The notes: generated from the sequence alone by a model not told the origin. Numbered from the stretch's first letter, positions 1 through 9,353 are shown. The stretch is 64,000 bases of DNA from Alkalimarinus sediminis (GCF_026427595.1 NZ_CP101527.1:1621001-1685000), one strand, 5' to 3'. Numbers and translations are program-made.

Positions 1-431
1 CCATCTTTCAGACGGGTTTTGATGTGGTCACGAGATGATAAAGCCGCATCTAGCCGCATTTCACCAATGATTGCTCTTAAGGTGGTTTGGATTAGGTTCT
101 GAATGGCTATTTGGTAGTTCTCAACACCGTAGACAGCTTTTTCTGGGCTTAAAATATTGATGTAAGCCACTGCATTTGCGAGGATGACAGCGTTATCTTC
201 AGTAATAACCTCTTGCGAAGGAATATCTAATACAATGTCTTTAGTGGTGACTTTATAGGCAACCGTATCAACGTAAGGTATAACGAAATTCAAACCGGGG
301 TTCAACGTTTGGTAGAATTTACCCAACCGTTGCACTACGTACTTCTCCCCCTGAGGAACCAGGCGTACCCCTTTAGCGATTGTAACAAGTACCAGTCCAA
401 CGGCGACGGCCGCAACAATAATAACTTCCAT
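1..431 (-). CDS. SPFH/stomatin-like membrane protein (partial, N-terminal part)
   Basis: The gene reads leftwards and leaves the window, so only the first ~143 residues are present. They show one N-terminal membrane segment (MEVIIVAAVAVGLVLVTIAK), then the stomatin pattern RLVPQGEKYVVQRLGKF, NPGLNFVIPYVD and TTLRAIIGEM, typical of the SPFH/Band 7 domain. Such proteins form membrane microdomain scaffolds. An AGGAG lies 9 bases before the ATG. The gene starts 17 bases after an NfeD gene on the same strand, and SPFH-NfeD pairs are a known operon type. Whether it is QmcA-like or another subfamily cannot be told without the C-terminus. Confidence 0.9.
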   Translation of the reverse strand, partial: MEVIIVAAVAVGLVLVTIAKGVRLVPQGEKYVVQRLGKFYQTLNPGLNFVIPYVDTVAYKVTTKDIVLDIPSQEVITEDNAVILANAVAYINILSPEKAVYGVENYQIAIQNLIQTTLRAIIGEMRLDAALSSRDHIKTRLKD

Positions 432-448
432 TTAAAATACTCCTAGTT

Positions 449-910
449 CTATTTTTTTCTAACAATTAAATCATTACCGCTTACATCGGTTACGATAGCA
501 CGATCACCAACATTCAACACCTGATCACATCTAAAGCCCCACTCATCACTTCCAACAATAGGTGCTGGAAAGCGCAGTCGCCCTTTTGAAACACTCAGGT
601 TAAACTCTGTAATAGTGCCCTCTTGCCCTATTAACGCTTCTCGGCTCATGCCGGACAACGTTTTAGTTTTCATAGAAGGCGCTATTAGTTTAAACCAAAT
701 TACTAAGCTGGCGAGAGAAAAAATCCCCCACAGAATAATTTCTGTACTAAACGTCAAGTTTACAAAATAGCTGATAATCCCAACTAATAGCCCACTAACT
801 CCTAGCCAGAGTAAAAAGAAGCTTGGTGCAAATATTTCGGCTCCTGCCAACAAAATACCAAATACGACCCAATGCCAATACATGACATTAGCATCTAACC
901 ATTCGACCAT
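449..910 (-). CDS. nfeD: NfeD family membrane protein
   Basis: A 153-residue protein with about three hydrophobic segments in residues 10-75 (for example WHWVVFGILLAGAEIFAPSF) and then a C-terminal soluble part (GQEGTITEF, LRFPAPIVGSDEW, GDRAIVTDVSGNDLIVRKK) that fits the small OB-fold of short NfeD proteins. NfeD proteins partner SPFH proteins in membrane microdomains, and the SPFH gene follows immediately downstream. GGGAG precedes the ATG. It lacks the ClpP-like protease domain of long NfeD proteins. The precise substrate or role in the cell is not evident from the sequence. Confidence 0.9.
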   Translation of the reverse strand: MVEWLDANVMYWHWVVFGILLAGAEIFAPSFFLLWLGVSGLLVGIISYFVNLTFSTEIILWGIFSLASLVIWFKLIAPSMKTKTLSGMSREALIGQEGTITEFNLSVSKGRLRFPAPIVGSDEWGFRCDQVLNVGDRAIVTDVSGNDLIVRKK

Positions 911-1262
911 AAATCACTCCCTTGAATTATAAAAAATCTAGCTTGAAACCTCATAAGCTCTGAACCTCGATCAAACACCCCGCTATAGTAGCAGTGTTTT
1001 TTGATAAGAAAATAGATAAAGTAGATTAAACCCCATTTAACGGTATAACTTGCTTAAACAGGTAATGGTTAAAGATATCTAAGCCTGCTAATAGTGCACA
1101 ATACCATAACCAATACGCCTTTATTGGTTTTAACAGCATGTAGTATAGAGACTCAACTAGAATAGAGATACAGGTGGAATAGAGTTACGAATATCATCGA
1201 ATATCACTAAACCACGCCTAAGCAGGACCAGCTTTAATAATTGACAATAACGGAGCCTTCGA
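911..1262. other. Divergent intergenic region
   Basis: This 352-base gap lies between the leftward nfeD and the rightward two-domain thioredoxin-fold gene, so both promoters should be here. I see A+T-rich sequence and the ribosome site GGAG at 1252-1255, but no convincing operator, hairpin or RNA gene. Confidence 0.5.
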
Positions 1263-2597
1263 TTGAAACAGTACTTGATGCCTTATCTTGCCCGCTTGAT
1301 CTCCAGTAACGGTGCTCTCGAATTAAAACGTTCTTTTGCTGAAATTAAACGAAAAATAAAGCACGCCCCCCACGAGCTAGAGATATTTCTCCATATTAAC
1401 GACCCGTATAGCTATATACTCGTTCAAGTACTACCTGATATTCAACGTCGTTTTAATATCAAGTTGCGGTTAAGGACTATCTACCAGTTCGATGCTGAAA
1501 TGTTTCCTGAATATGAGATGTGGAAGAAAAACGCGTTTTACGACGCCTTGAGACTGGCAGAACTATACAACTTAAAAGCGCCCAAACAACCTCCTAAAGC
1601 AGACAACTTAACGACTATTAACTATACATATCTGCTAGTTAACGCTGAATCCTCGAATAAACCTATAGAACAGTTTTGTACACTATTCGACCAATACTGG
1701 GGAAATGGCAGCGTTAGCAACGGTTCACTCACTAACGAAAAGACACCAAATAAACTAAATAACAAACCCTTTGATTCAGCCCTCCGCATTAACGAGACTC
1801 GGTTAAAGCAGTTAGGCCACTATATGTCAGGAATGGTCTACTATGCCGGCGAGTGGTATTGGGGAGTGGATCGGCTCGACCATTTTGAAAAACGAGCCAA
1901 TAGATTAATGCTATCAAATGACATTCCACCTACGGTGCTTTATAACCGCACCTATTCAAATTTTTGTCAAAATGAGGTTAATACCACCAATTGTGCTGAC
2001 CGTACACAACAAGCAGCGCTTACTCTCTATTTTTCTATCAGAAGTCCCTATTCACATATTGGCTTAGAGCGTGCGATAGTACTCGCTAAACACTACAACA
2101 TTGAACTTATAGTAAAACCTGTTTTACCAATGGTTATGCGTGGCCTTTCGGTGCCAAACGCAAAAAAAATGTACATCTTTCATGATACTAAACGAGAGGC
2201 TCTCAAGCATGATATTGACTATGGCTGTGTTGCAGACCCCCTCGGTCAAGGCGTAGAGCGTTGTTATGCGCTATTTAACTATGCCGCAAGCGAAGATAAA
2301 GCAATTGAATTTCTTCTCGCTTACGCAAGAGCCGTTAACGCACAAGGCATTCGCTCCGAAACTGATCGAGGATTAAAACAGATACTACTATCATGTGGCC
2401 TCGACTGGCATAAAGCCCACCCACTGCTAAAAAACACCGACTGGAAAGACTGGGCAGAAAAAAACCTACAGGAGATGTACGATTACGGTCTATGGGGGGT
2501 GCCTAGCTACCGGTATAAAAGCATAAACGTATGGGGTCAAGACCGATTATTTATAATCGAAAACGAAATCATTAAAGTGAATTCTAAATTGCTATAG
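1263..2597 (+). CDS. Tandem-domain DsbA/HCCA-isomerase (GST kappa-like) protein
   Basis: A 444-residue protein with two copies of the 2-hydroxychromene-2-carboxylate isomerase/kappa-GST thioredoxin fold. The N-terminal copy (about residues 38-215) has LHINDPYSYI and GEWYWGVDRLDHF. The C-terminal copy (about 253-440) has SIRSPYSHIGLERA, AYARAVNAQGI, and WGVPSY followed by WGQDRLF. The SPYS serine, the family's usual glutathione-handling residue, is S261 in the second copy but D47 in the first, so only the second looks catalytically standard. The start is TTG with GGAG (1252-1255) 7 bases upstream; an ATG at 1278 is the alternative. No aromatic-degradation genes are nearby, so the substrate is unknown. 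Confidence 0.8.
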   Translation: MKQYLMPYLARLISSNGALELKRSFAEIKRKIKHAPHELEIFLHINDPYSYILVQVLPDIQRRFNIKLRLRTIYQFDAEMFPEYEMWKKNAFYDALRLAELYNLKAPKQPPKADNLTTINYTYLLVNAESSNKPIEQFCTLFDQYWGNGSVSNGSLTNEKTPNKLNNKPFDSALRINETRLKQLGHYMSGMVYYAGEWYWGVDRLDHFEKRANRLMLSNDIPPTVLYNRTYSNFCQNEVNTTNCADRTQQAALTLYFSIRSPYSHIGLERAIVLAKHYNIELIVKPVLPMVMRGLSVPNAKKMYIFHDTKREALKHDIDYGCVADPLGQGVERCYALFNYAASEDKAIEFLLAYARAVNAQGIRSETDRGLKQILLSCGLDWHKAHPLLKNTDWKDWAEKNLQEMYDYGLWGVPSYRYKSINVWGQDRLFIIENEIIKVNSKLL

Positions 2598-2638
2598 CCG
2601 CAGCTTATATCTGGCGATTCATCTTTAAATACAATATC

Positions 2639-3103
2639 TTACTTATTCTTATTTATAAACGTTTGCAGTGCTTTATTAGCCATGACACTGACCTTATTAC
2701 GAAGAAAGGGGCTCCAGCCTAGCACTAATCCAGGTACACCTAGTGCTTGTCGGCTCCAACGCCAAAAATTAAATCGATCGACATGATTCACAATTTTACC
2801 GTCTTTAAACTCAAACTCCGCATCGATAATATTATGAACAATCCGGCCTGTTTGCCTAAATGTATATGTTGGCTCCCAATGTGCTGTTACAATACCGGAG
2901 GTTTCAGTTACCGAAAAAGTCATTTCCATATCAGCACCTCGCTCGCATAGCATTTGCCACATAGCGCCAATATATTCTCCCTTTAGGCTAAACACCTCAT
3001 CTCTGAATACTGCATCGGGATGGTAGCATTTCGCCATCGAGACATGGTCTCGTGCTTTAAAAGCCGTATAGAAGGTTTGAATTAACTGTTTCTCTTTACT
3101 CAT
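2639..3103 (-). CDS. SnoaL-like/NTF2-fold protein
   Basis: 154 residues. The start, KEKQLIQTFYTAFKARD, followed by MAKCYHPDAVFRDEVF and later VHNIIDAEFEFKDGKIVNHVDRFNFWRW, is the usual pattern of the small cone-shaped SnoaL/NTF2-like fold. That fold serves polyketide cyclases, ketosteroid isomerases and many uncharacterised proteins. The last ~40 residues (ALGVPGLVLGWSPFLRNKV) are hydrophobic and common in bacterial members of this group. The gene converges with the preceding gene, leaving 41 bases between stops. Substrate and reaction cannot be assigned. Confidence 0.75.
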   Translation of the reverse strand: MSKEKQLIQTFYTAFKARDHVSMAKCYHPDAVFRDEVFSLKGEYIGAMWQMLCERGADMEMTFSVTETSGIVTAHWEPTYTFRQTGRIVHNIIDAEFEFKDGKIVNHVDRFNFWRWSRQALGVPGLVLGWSPFLRNKVSVMANKALQTFINKNK

Positions 3104-3604
3104 ATGCCACTCATGCTCAACTGATACTCATGCTATATAACACTCGCATCACACCCAAAACAATACTAGTGAACAGTGAGTATAGGCTCTCGCTTGTATT
3201 TTACCCATTCACTCCCTACTCGCTTATAGTAAAAAGCAACAACCTGACGGTTAACAGGCATTCTCACGCATATTGTGTCACCACTCATAGATATATTCAT
3301 ATTGCCACCTCTGTTTTTTTATACATACTGTTTTAACGTACAGTATAATGCTGTATTGAATCGAGTCAATGAATAAATGAAATCTTGCTCAACTTTCTAG
3401 AAAACAATCTAACCCAGTTACCCTTGATACTTAATACGTAATTTCACTATTAAACTGCTTAATAGTTACCAATTAAATTAATCAATTCGATAAATCCATT
3501 TCTAATCTGTACACTTGTACAATAGCAAAGTAATCGAAATTCAAGATTAGTAGAATTTGCCTTCAAACAGGTCGACACTAAATAATTTGCAAAGGAAATA
3601 TCTT
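3104..3604. other. Divergent intergenic region (about 500 bases)
   Basis: A long A+T-rich stretch between the leftward SnoaL-like gene and the rightward GST gene. A 68-codon reading frame at 3130-3336 has low-complexity composition and no ribosome site, and I do not accept it as a gene. The only structure seen is the inverted repeat listed at 3325-3346. Confidence 0.5.
3325..3346. promoter_or_regulatory. Candidate operator: inverted repeat ATACTGT-8-ACAGTAT
   Basis: Seven-base perfect arms separated by TTTAACGT, in the divergent region between the SnoaL-like and GST genes. The spacing would suit a dimeric regulator such as a TetR-type protein, but no regulator gene adjoins it. It may be chance in A+T-rich DNA. 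Confidence 0.3.
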
Positions 3605-4288
3605 ATGGTAGTCGTACACCACCTGGAAAACTCTCGCTCACAACGTATACTCTGGGCTCTCGAAGAGCTTGGCGTACCCTATGAAGTCAAAAGGTACGAA
3701 CGAAATAAAAAAAACAATTTAGCACCAGACAGTCTAAAAGCCGTACACCCTTTAGGTAAATCACCGGTTATTACTGATAACGGTAATCAAGATGATATCG
3801 TTACAGTTGCTGAAAGCGGCGCGATAATTGAATATTTAGTTGATAAATATGGGGATGGTTTATTGGCCGTCAGTAATGACGAGAAACACCGACGCGACTA
3901 TCAATACTGGCTGCATTTTGCAGAAGGCTCTTTAATGCCGCCTCTGGTATTAAAGCTTGTTTTTGAGAAAGTGCGCAAAAGTCCAATGCCTTTTTTTGCC
4001 AAACCCATCGCGAAGTCTATATCAAGTAAAGTAATGAAGACCTTTGTCGGTCCAAGTATCAGAAACAATATGGCATTTATTGAAGAGTATTTAGCATCCC
4101 ACAAGTGGTTTGCGGGTGATAAGCTAACGGGAGCCGATATTCAGATGAGCTTTCCACTCGAGGCTTGTGTGGCAACTGGGGTTGCTGATCAACAATACCC
4201 CAATATAATTGCTTATGTAAAACGCATCCACGCAAGACCCGCATACCAAAAAGCGCTAGCTGAAGGTGGGCCTTATAATTACGCTTAA
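3605..4288 (+). CDS. Glutathione S-transferase
   Basis: 227 residues from the ATG at 3605. I chose this start because AAGGAA lies just upstream and the protein then begins directly with the GST fold (VVHHLENSRSQRILWALEELGVPYEVKRY). An upstream in-frame ATG at 3557 has no ribosome site. The N-terminal thioredoxin-like domain shows HPLGKSPVITD and ESGAIIEYLVDKYG, the usual glutathione-binding loops. The helical C-terminal domain ends GADIQMSFPLEA ... YPNIIAYVKRIHARPAYQKALAEGG. It probably conjugates or reduces small electrophiles in the cytosol. The specific substrate is unknown. Confidence 0.92.
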   Translation: MVVVHHLENSRSQRILWALEELGVPYEVKRYERNKKNNLAPDSLKAVHPLGKSPVITDNGNQDDIVTVAESGAIIEYLVDKYGDGLLAVSNDEKHRRDYQYWLHFAEGSLMPPLVLKLVFEKVRKSPMPFFAKPIAKSISSKVMKTFVGPSIRNNMAFIEEYLASHKWFAGDKLTGADIQMSFPLEACVATGVADQQYPNIIAYVKRIHARPAYQKALAEGGPYNYA

Positions 4289-4309
4289 TGCCACCGCCTT
4301 TTGTAATCA

Positions 4310-4332
4310 GCAACTCCGATTCACGGAGTTGC
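4310..4332. terminator. Hairpin between convergent genes
   Basis: GCAACTCCG and CGGAGTTGC form a perfect 9-bp stem with a 5-base loop, placed between the convergent GST gene and the 147-residue unknown gene. It lacks a clear T-run on either strand, so it may end transcription weakly or simply protect 3' ends. Confidence 0.5.
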
Positions 4333-4346
4333 AACCCAGCGCTCTA

Positions 4347-4790
4347 CTACATTAACTCAATAGTTTCGCGCTTATTACGCGTAAAACCTGCAACTAATGA
4401 AAACTTCAAATAATCTCCACTAGTCGTAAGATGGTCTCTCAACCAAAACTTTAAGGCTTCAACCTTCTCTTCAAAGGAGGCTTGATTAAGACCATTAAAT
4501 TGTATGGTGACGATGTGCTTGCCATCATTGCTTTTACTATGATCTGTTACCACGATAGTTAACTGTGATTGCTCATCATCCCACTCAAATAAACAGTATA
4601 GAGAGTCATCATTAATACTCTCACCCAACAACGATAGCGCATAGTCAGCTGCTTCTAGGGCGCTAGACTTAATGCCAGACTCAGTGGTTTGATCACATGT
4701 AGTGATGTGATGTACTTGATTACCCGCTAAATTCTCAGTTGACCAGTTCAAAACGACTCCTACTAGACTCATAATCGCTAACCAAAGCAT
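4347..4790 (-). CDS. Hypothetical protein
   Basis: Up to 147 residues and not recognised. It has a short hydrophobic start (MLWLAIMSLVGVVLNW) and a soluble acidic middle with LYCLFEWDDEQSQLTIVVTDH and IVTIQFNGLNQASFEEKVEALKFWLRDHL. The pattern suggests a small alpha/beta domain. The true start is unsure: ATG at 4790, ATG at 4772, or a TTG at 4754 preceded by AGGAG, which would remove the hydrophobic stretch. No conserved neighbour points to a role. Confidence 0.55.
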   Translation of the reverse strand: MLWLAIMSLVGVVLNWSTENLAGNQVHHITTCDQTTESGIKSSALEAADYALSLLGESINDDSLYCLFEWDDEQSQLTIVVTDHSKSNDGKHIVTIQFNGLNQASFEEKVEALKFWLRDHLTTSGDYLKFSLVAGFTRNKRETIELM

Positions 4791-4970
4791 ATGATAATAA
4801 TTTTTGGCTCGGGGATACTAAATTTTTAATCAATTATTATACCAACATTTATAGTTTTTCTGTCCGAAAAGAAGTTAGATTTATTACTAATTTTTAACTG
4901 CATAAATGTCTGTGATTCGACTACATTAGTAAGAGATAACAAAAGAGATTTATAAAATAGGGGATAAAAA

Positions 4971-5369
4971 ATGGATCTAAGTGATAAAACACCCATTCGG
5001 CTAGTACAGGTATCACTAGTGTTCTCTGCCGCAAACTTCCTGTTTAACGGGTTAAACACTCACAACATTTTGTTGTTCGTTGTATTTACCTTAACCGTCT
5101 TTATAAGCACTAAACTCTACCTACTATTTAGAGCGCTGAAACAATCAACTACCTCGTCTATTGTTACCGAAATACAGTCTTATTTGCAGGTCGCCAGCGT
5201 TTTATTTATTGGCATATCGACCTTCTCCTATTCATATATATTTGGGCTTTTTTACCTGTTTGTTTTCGCTATCTATCTGATTTCACCTTATGACCGCGAC
5301 TGGTTGGCTGGGCGTTCTGAAATTGTTTTTACTGAAAATAAGCTTGAATACCGTAAGAATCAAGGTTAG
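4971..5369 (+). CDS. Hypothetical small membrane protein
   Basis: 132 residues, not assigned to a family. Three or four hydrophobic segments are visible: LVFSAANFLFN, ILLFVVFTLTVFISTKLYLLF, VASVLFIGISTFSYSYIFGL and FYLFVFAIYLIS. A polar tail follows (PYDRDWLAGRSEIVFTENKLEYRK). AGGGG stands about 8 bases before the ATG. The gene is single and ends before a strong hairpin at 5412-5451. No function can be inferred. Confidence 0.6.
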   Translation: MDLSDKTPIRLVQVSLVFSAANFLFNGLNTHNILLFVVFTLTVFISTKLYLLFRALKQSTTSSIVTEIQSYLQVASVLFIGISTFSYSYIFGLFYLFVFAIYLISPYDRDWLAGRSEIVFTENKLEYRKNQG

Positions 5370-5411
5370 TACACAGCCCTAGTTAGCCTAATCAGGCTAA
5401 GCGGCTACCAT

Positions 5412-5451
5412 AAAGGACCCAATATTGAGTAGACTCAATGTGGGGTCCTTT
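5412..5451. terminator. Bidirectional terminator hairpin
   Basis: AAAGGACCC ... GGGTCCTTT with an inner ATTGAGT/ACTCAAT stem gives a long, nearly perfect hairpin flanked by A and T runs. It lies between the small membrane protein gene (rightward) and gcdH (leftward) and can serve both. Confidence 0.8.
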
Positions 5452-5499
5452 AAACTACATGGTTCTATATTCATCAATCAGCTTAAACAGTATTAAAAA

Positions 5500-6675
5500 T
5501 CAATAGAATGCCTGGATTCCGGTTTGCGCACGTCCCAAAATAAGCGCATGTACGTCGTGTGTTCCTTCGTAGGTGTTAACTGACTCCAAGTTCATTACAT
5601 GTCTGATAACATGGTATTCATCTGATATCCCATTACCTCCATGAATATCCCGCGCTAATCTAGCCACCTCTAGTGCTTTACCACATGAATTTCGTTTAAT
5701 GAGTGAAATGGTTTCAGGTGGTAAGTGATCTAGGTCCATCAAGCGGCCCGCTTGTAAGCAACTCATTAAACCAAGACTTATTTCTGTTTGCATATCAGCT
5801 AGCTTTTTTTGGATCAACTGGGTAGCGGCTAATGGACGGTTAAATTGCTTTCGCTCTAATGCATACTGCCTTGCTGCATGCCAACAAAACTCAGCAGAAC
5901 CTAACGCACCCCAGGCAATACCGTAGCGAGCCTTATTAAGACAACCAAATGGGCCTTTAAGACCTTCAACATTGGGTAGAATGTGGGTATCTGGCACAAA
6001 CACATTATCCATGACAATCTCACCGGTAATGGAGGCTCGCAACGAAAATTTACCCTCAATTTTCGGAGTGCTTAATCCCTCCATCCCTCTCTCAAGAATA
6101 AAGCCTTTTATCACACCATCTAATTTAGCCCAGACTACCAATACATCAGCTATTGGTGAGTTGGTAATCCACATTTTGGCACCGGTAAGATTAAATCCAC
6201 CATCAACTTTTTCTGCTCTTGTAAGCATACTAGCTGGGTCTGACCCTGAATCAGGCTCTGTTAATCCAAAGCACCCTACCCACTCACCACTAGCTAGTTT
6301 AGGTAAGTATCGTACTCTCTGCTCTTCGGTTCCATAAGCATAAATCGGGTGCATCACTAAAGATGACTGAACACTCATCGCTGACCGATAACCGCTATCG
6401 ACCCGTTCGATCTCCCTCGCGATTAGTCCGTAGCTGACATAGTTAACCCCTGCACAACCATACTGCTGAGGAAGTGTGGAGCCTAGTAACCCTAAAGCCC
6501 CCAGCTCGGACATAATCTCTCGATCAAAACGCTCTTCGCGATTAGCGCCTAGAACTCGAGTCATTAGCTTTTGTTGCGCATATTCGTTTGCAGAATCACG
6601 AATCATACGCTCTTCTTCAGATAACATTGATTCAAGATTTAATGGGTCACGCCAGTTAAAGGTGTTATGGCTCAT
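5500..6675 (-). CDS. gcdH: Glutaryl-CoA dehydrogenase
   Basis: 391 residues, full length for this acyl-CoA dehydrogenase branch. It oxidises and decarboxylates glutaryl-CoA to crotonyl-CoA in lysine and tryptophan breakdown, using FAD and an electron-transfer flavoprotein. Visible marks are [12 protein letters not shown] (FAD/substrate loop), [32 protein letters not shown], and [20 protein letters not shown] near the C-terminus, where the glutamate of YEGTHD is the catalytic base. That ending is specific to glutaryl-CoA dehydrogenase. The usual CoA-transferase or LysR neighbour is absent. The gene stands alone, leftward, after the terminator hairpin at 5412-5451. Confidence 0.93.
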   Translation of the reverse strand: MSHNTFNWRDPLNLESMLSEEERMIRDSANEYAQQKLMTRVLGANREERFDREIMSELGALGLLGSTLPQQYGCAGVNYVSYGLIAREIERVDSGYRSAMSVQSSLVMHPIYAYGTEEQRVRYLPKLASGEWVGCFGLTEPDSGSDPASMLTRAEKVDGGFNLTGAKMWITNSPIADVLVVWAKLDGVIKGFILERGMEGLSTPKIEGKFSLRASITGEIVMDNVFVPDTHILPNVEGLKGPFGCLNKARYGIAWGALGSAEFCWHAARQYALERKQFNRPLAATQLIQKKLADMQTEISLGLMSCLQAGRLMDLDHLPPETISLIKRNSCGKALEVARLARDIHGGNGISDEYHVIRHVMNLESVNTYEGTHDVHALILGRAQTGIQAFY

Positions 6676-6755
6676 TTTGGTATCCTAGACAGCAAAGCTG
6701 TGATTAGTTCAACTTGAATTGACCTTAATAAGATTAGATGTAAACGCCATTCATG

Positions 6756-6821
6756 TTAACACTAAAGATACTATGACCAACCAACAGGTTAACACTAAAG
6801 GTGCTATGACCTACCAACAGG
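6756..6821. repeat. Two tandem copies of a 33-bp repeat
   Basis: Units 6756-6788 and 6789-6821 each begin TTAACACTAAAG and end CCAACAGG, differing at only a few bases. They lie between gcdH and the 3' end of the RND exporter gene. The unit length (a multiple of 3) keeps a 76-codon rightward frame open through both copies, but that frame runs into the antisense of the exporter and has no clear ribosome site. Confidence 0.75.
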
Positions 6822-6833
6822 TTAAAGTAGCAG

Positions 6834-9353
6834 TTAATCAACACCTTTACCCAGCGGCTTTAAGGTCAGCAGCAACCGAGGTAGTAGTATTAAAGCACCC
6901 AGTAAAGCTGAAAACATGGCAAACCCAGTTAACAAACCAAAATAGATAGTTGGGGTAAAGTTAGATAGTGCCAGTATTGAAAAACCAATAATGATAATCA
7001 CAGAAGTATAAAACATTGCTCTGCCAATACTGCTATGACAGCGATACATGGTGGCAGCATAGTCATGATCTTTAGCAAACTCATCTTTGAAACGATGAAT
7101 ATAGTGAATAGTATCGTCTACACCTATCCCTACGGTAATCGCGGCAACAGTAATTGTCATCATATCAAGAGGTATGCCTAATATCCCCATTCCTCCAAGC
7201 ACCATTCCGGCAGCCAACAGGTTTGGTGTAATCGCTATTAATGCGATATAGAGTGATCTAAATAACACCGTAAACATCAGTGTAATGGCTAAAAATACCG
7301 CTCCTAAAGTCATTATTTGTGAACTAAAAAGACTCTGTAGCATATTATTGTATAGCACTAGCATCCCTGTCAGTTCGTACTCTTCAGCGCTAAACCCCAT
7401 TTCATTTTGAAGATAACCCTCTAACTGTTGTAACAACTCATTTCGGTTAAGTAACTGACTGGTTTCCTTAACTCTGACAGACAACCTTGTTTCATTTCCA
7501 TCTTCAGATAGATAAGGAGTAACCAATGTGTTTTTGATATCAGAGGTAAGGTTTTGCCCAATAAGTGCCAATTGAAAATCGTCAATATCAGCACCTGTCA
7601 CATCTTTCATCACTTGGTACAAAGATGCTAACGAAATAACCTTTCCCGTCTCATCTAGGCTATCTAGGTGGTTATGTAACTGAGCAACTTGATTTAACCC
7701 ATGACGAGTAAACCAATAACCTAAGTTTGTCCCTGCAGCAGCATTACCAAAAGGGTCACTAAACTCATCGTCAAAAGCATCAAAGGAAATCTCTTCAAAT
7801 GACTCAGTTTCTTGAGCATCTTTAGCCGAACTTTCGTCTACTTTAGTTCTAATGATAATATCTAGCGGTATCGTACCCCCAAGCTTTTGATCAATAACTT
7901 CCATGCCTTGGTATATTTCGGTCTTTTCATCGAAGTAATCAATAAACCGATTCTCCACTTTTAACTGCAAAATACCGACAACACTCATAATCAACAGCAA
8001 ACTACTCACAGCCCACACCCAATTACCCCGCTGATCAGCGAATTTAGCAAAAAACAGTGTAAAGGCTGGAGACTTACGCTTAATCGTCGTCGCTTGGCTG
8101 CTACTCAACGGTAAAAACATTACGCCTGTAGGTATAATCAAAAAGGTGACGATAAATGCACCTGCTACACCGATAGTCATCATCCAGCCAAAATCAATTA
8201 CAGGTCTAATGCCACTTACCACCAATGAGGCAAACGCTACAATTGTTGTGATAGTAGTATATAAGCATGGTCGAATCATAAATCGAACAGTACTCATGAC
8301 TAGTTCAAACGGATTTGATTGTGCATAGTCTACACTGAGTTCTCGATAGCGGACGGCTAAATGAATTGTGATAGACAGTGTAATAATCATCAGTAACGCC
8401 ACGAAGTTTGATGAAATCACAGTTAGCTTCCACTCAAGAGACGATATAACGCCAAGCATAACTAGCACAGCCACTAGGCAGGTAGTTAACGGCAACAAAA
8501 CCCAGGTGAAACTTCGGAAGATGATCGCTAGCAACAAAACGATAAAGATGAGAATACCGAGACCAAATACCAGCAGATCTTTTTTTATAAAGTCGATCAT
8601 ATCGGAGGCGATCATTGGCACTCCACCAAGGTATAGGTCTCCTCTATCCCGATAAGTATCGAGTATGCGACGTACGCTCTCAACTAATTTTTCTTGCCGA
8701 TTATTGGTTTCTACCAAGTAGTCACTGTAGGCCTGCTCGGCCTTTGATAATGCAACCGTTTCATCTGCCGATAACACTGAGTTTTTTGCAAGCAATCTTA
8801 GCTGATCACGCTCATTAAGGAGCTGAAAATAGTACTCATCGCGCGTAAGATTTACCTGTATTGCTGTTGTATCGAAACTGTCACTCGTCAACAACTGAGA
8901 GTACAAAGGGCTATTTAGAAATTCAGCTTTAGCTAATGCTCGATCGGTCGAGCTATCCGATAAGTAACGAACCCCCTGAGCAAGTTCGCTAAGTTTAACC
9001 GGAGGACTATACAAAAGCGGGACATCAAGAATGGTGATGACACTGGAAACTGGGTCTAATGTTGACAGTTCCTCTTTTAAAGCCTGTAGAGTAGTCAGAG
9101 AGGAGTTAGAGAAAAGAGGTTCAATGGGGCTAAATGTGATAACTAAAAAGTCTTCAGATCCATATCGTTTATTAATTTCACGGTATACCTCAAGCGCTCT
9201 ATCTCCTTCAAGCACCAAGGAGTCTGCGGATGCGTCTAAATGCAACTTGGAGAATTGAGTCGACAGCAATAATACACAACAGGTCAGCGCGAACCACACC
9301 GATTTAGGGTGCTGATAGAGCTTACTCAGTGCGCTGTTCATCCAATTATTCAT
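6834..9353 (-). CDS. RND superfamily exporter (MMPL/HAE-3 type)
   Basis: 839 residues from the ATG at 9353, with the two-fold RND architecture. A first membrane span is followed by a large periplasmic loop (about 40-255), five or six spans (FGLGILIFIVLLLAIIF onward), a second loop (about 460-670), and a final group of spans. The MMPL/sterol-sensing-type signature GIGVDDTIHYIHRF is in the second half. The length suits HAE-3 exporters, which work as single polypeptides and move hydrophobic lipids or hopanoids rather than drugs through a TolC channel. It follows an MlaC-like gene by 23 bases, which points to lipid export. The second loop has an acidic, phenylalanine-rich stretch (ISFDAFDDEFSDPFG). 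Confidence 0.88.
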   Translation of the reverse strand: MNNWMNSALSKLYQHPKSVWFALTCCVLLLSTQFSKLHLDASADSLVLEGDRALEVYREINKRYGSEDFLVITFSPIEPLFSNSSLTTLQALKEELSTLDPVSSVITILDVPLLYSPPVKLSELAQGVRYLSDSSTDRALAKAEFLNSPLYSQLLTSDSFDTTAIQVNLTRDEYYFQLLNERDQLRLLAKNSVLSADETVALSKAEQAYSDYLVETNNRQEKLVESVRRILDTYRDRGDLYLGGVPMIASDMIDFIKKDLLVFGLGILIFIVLLLAIIFRSFTWVLLPLTTCLVAVLVMLGVISSLEWKLTVISSNFVALLMIITLSITIHLAVRYRELSVDYAQSNPFELVMSTVRFMIRPCLYTTITTIVAFASLVVSGIRPVIDFGWMMTIGVAGAFIVTFLIIPTGVMFLPLSSSQATTIKRKSPAFTLFFAKFADQRGNWVWAVSSLLLIMSVVGILQLKVENRFIDYFDEKTEIYQGMEVIDQKLGGTIPLDIIIRTKVDESSAKDAQETESFEEISFDAFDDEFSDPFGNAAAGTNLGYWFTRHGLNQVAQLHNHLDSLDETGKVISLASLYQVMKDVTGADIDDFQLALIGQNLTSDIKNTLVTPYLSEDGNETRLSVRVKETSQLLNRNELLQQLEGYLQNEMGFSAEEYELTGMLVLYNNMLQSLFSSQIMTLGAVFLAITLMFTVLFRSLYIALIAITPNLLAAGMVLGGMGILGIPLDMMTITVAAITVGIGVDDTIHYIHRFKDEFAKDHDYAATMYRCHSSIGRAMFYTSVIIIIGFSILALSNFTPTIYFGLLTGFAMFSALLGALILLPRLLLTLKPLGKGVD

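Noticed and set aside
3130-3336. 68-codon frame in the intergenic gap
   Set aside because: Low-complexity composition, no ribosome site, and located in a likely promoter region.
6719-6949. 76-codon rightward frame through the 33-bp repeats
   Set aside because: No ribosome site is visible and its last third is antisense to the RND exporter's C-terminus.
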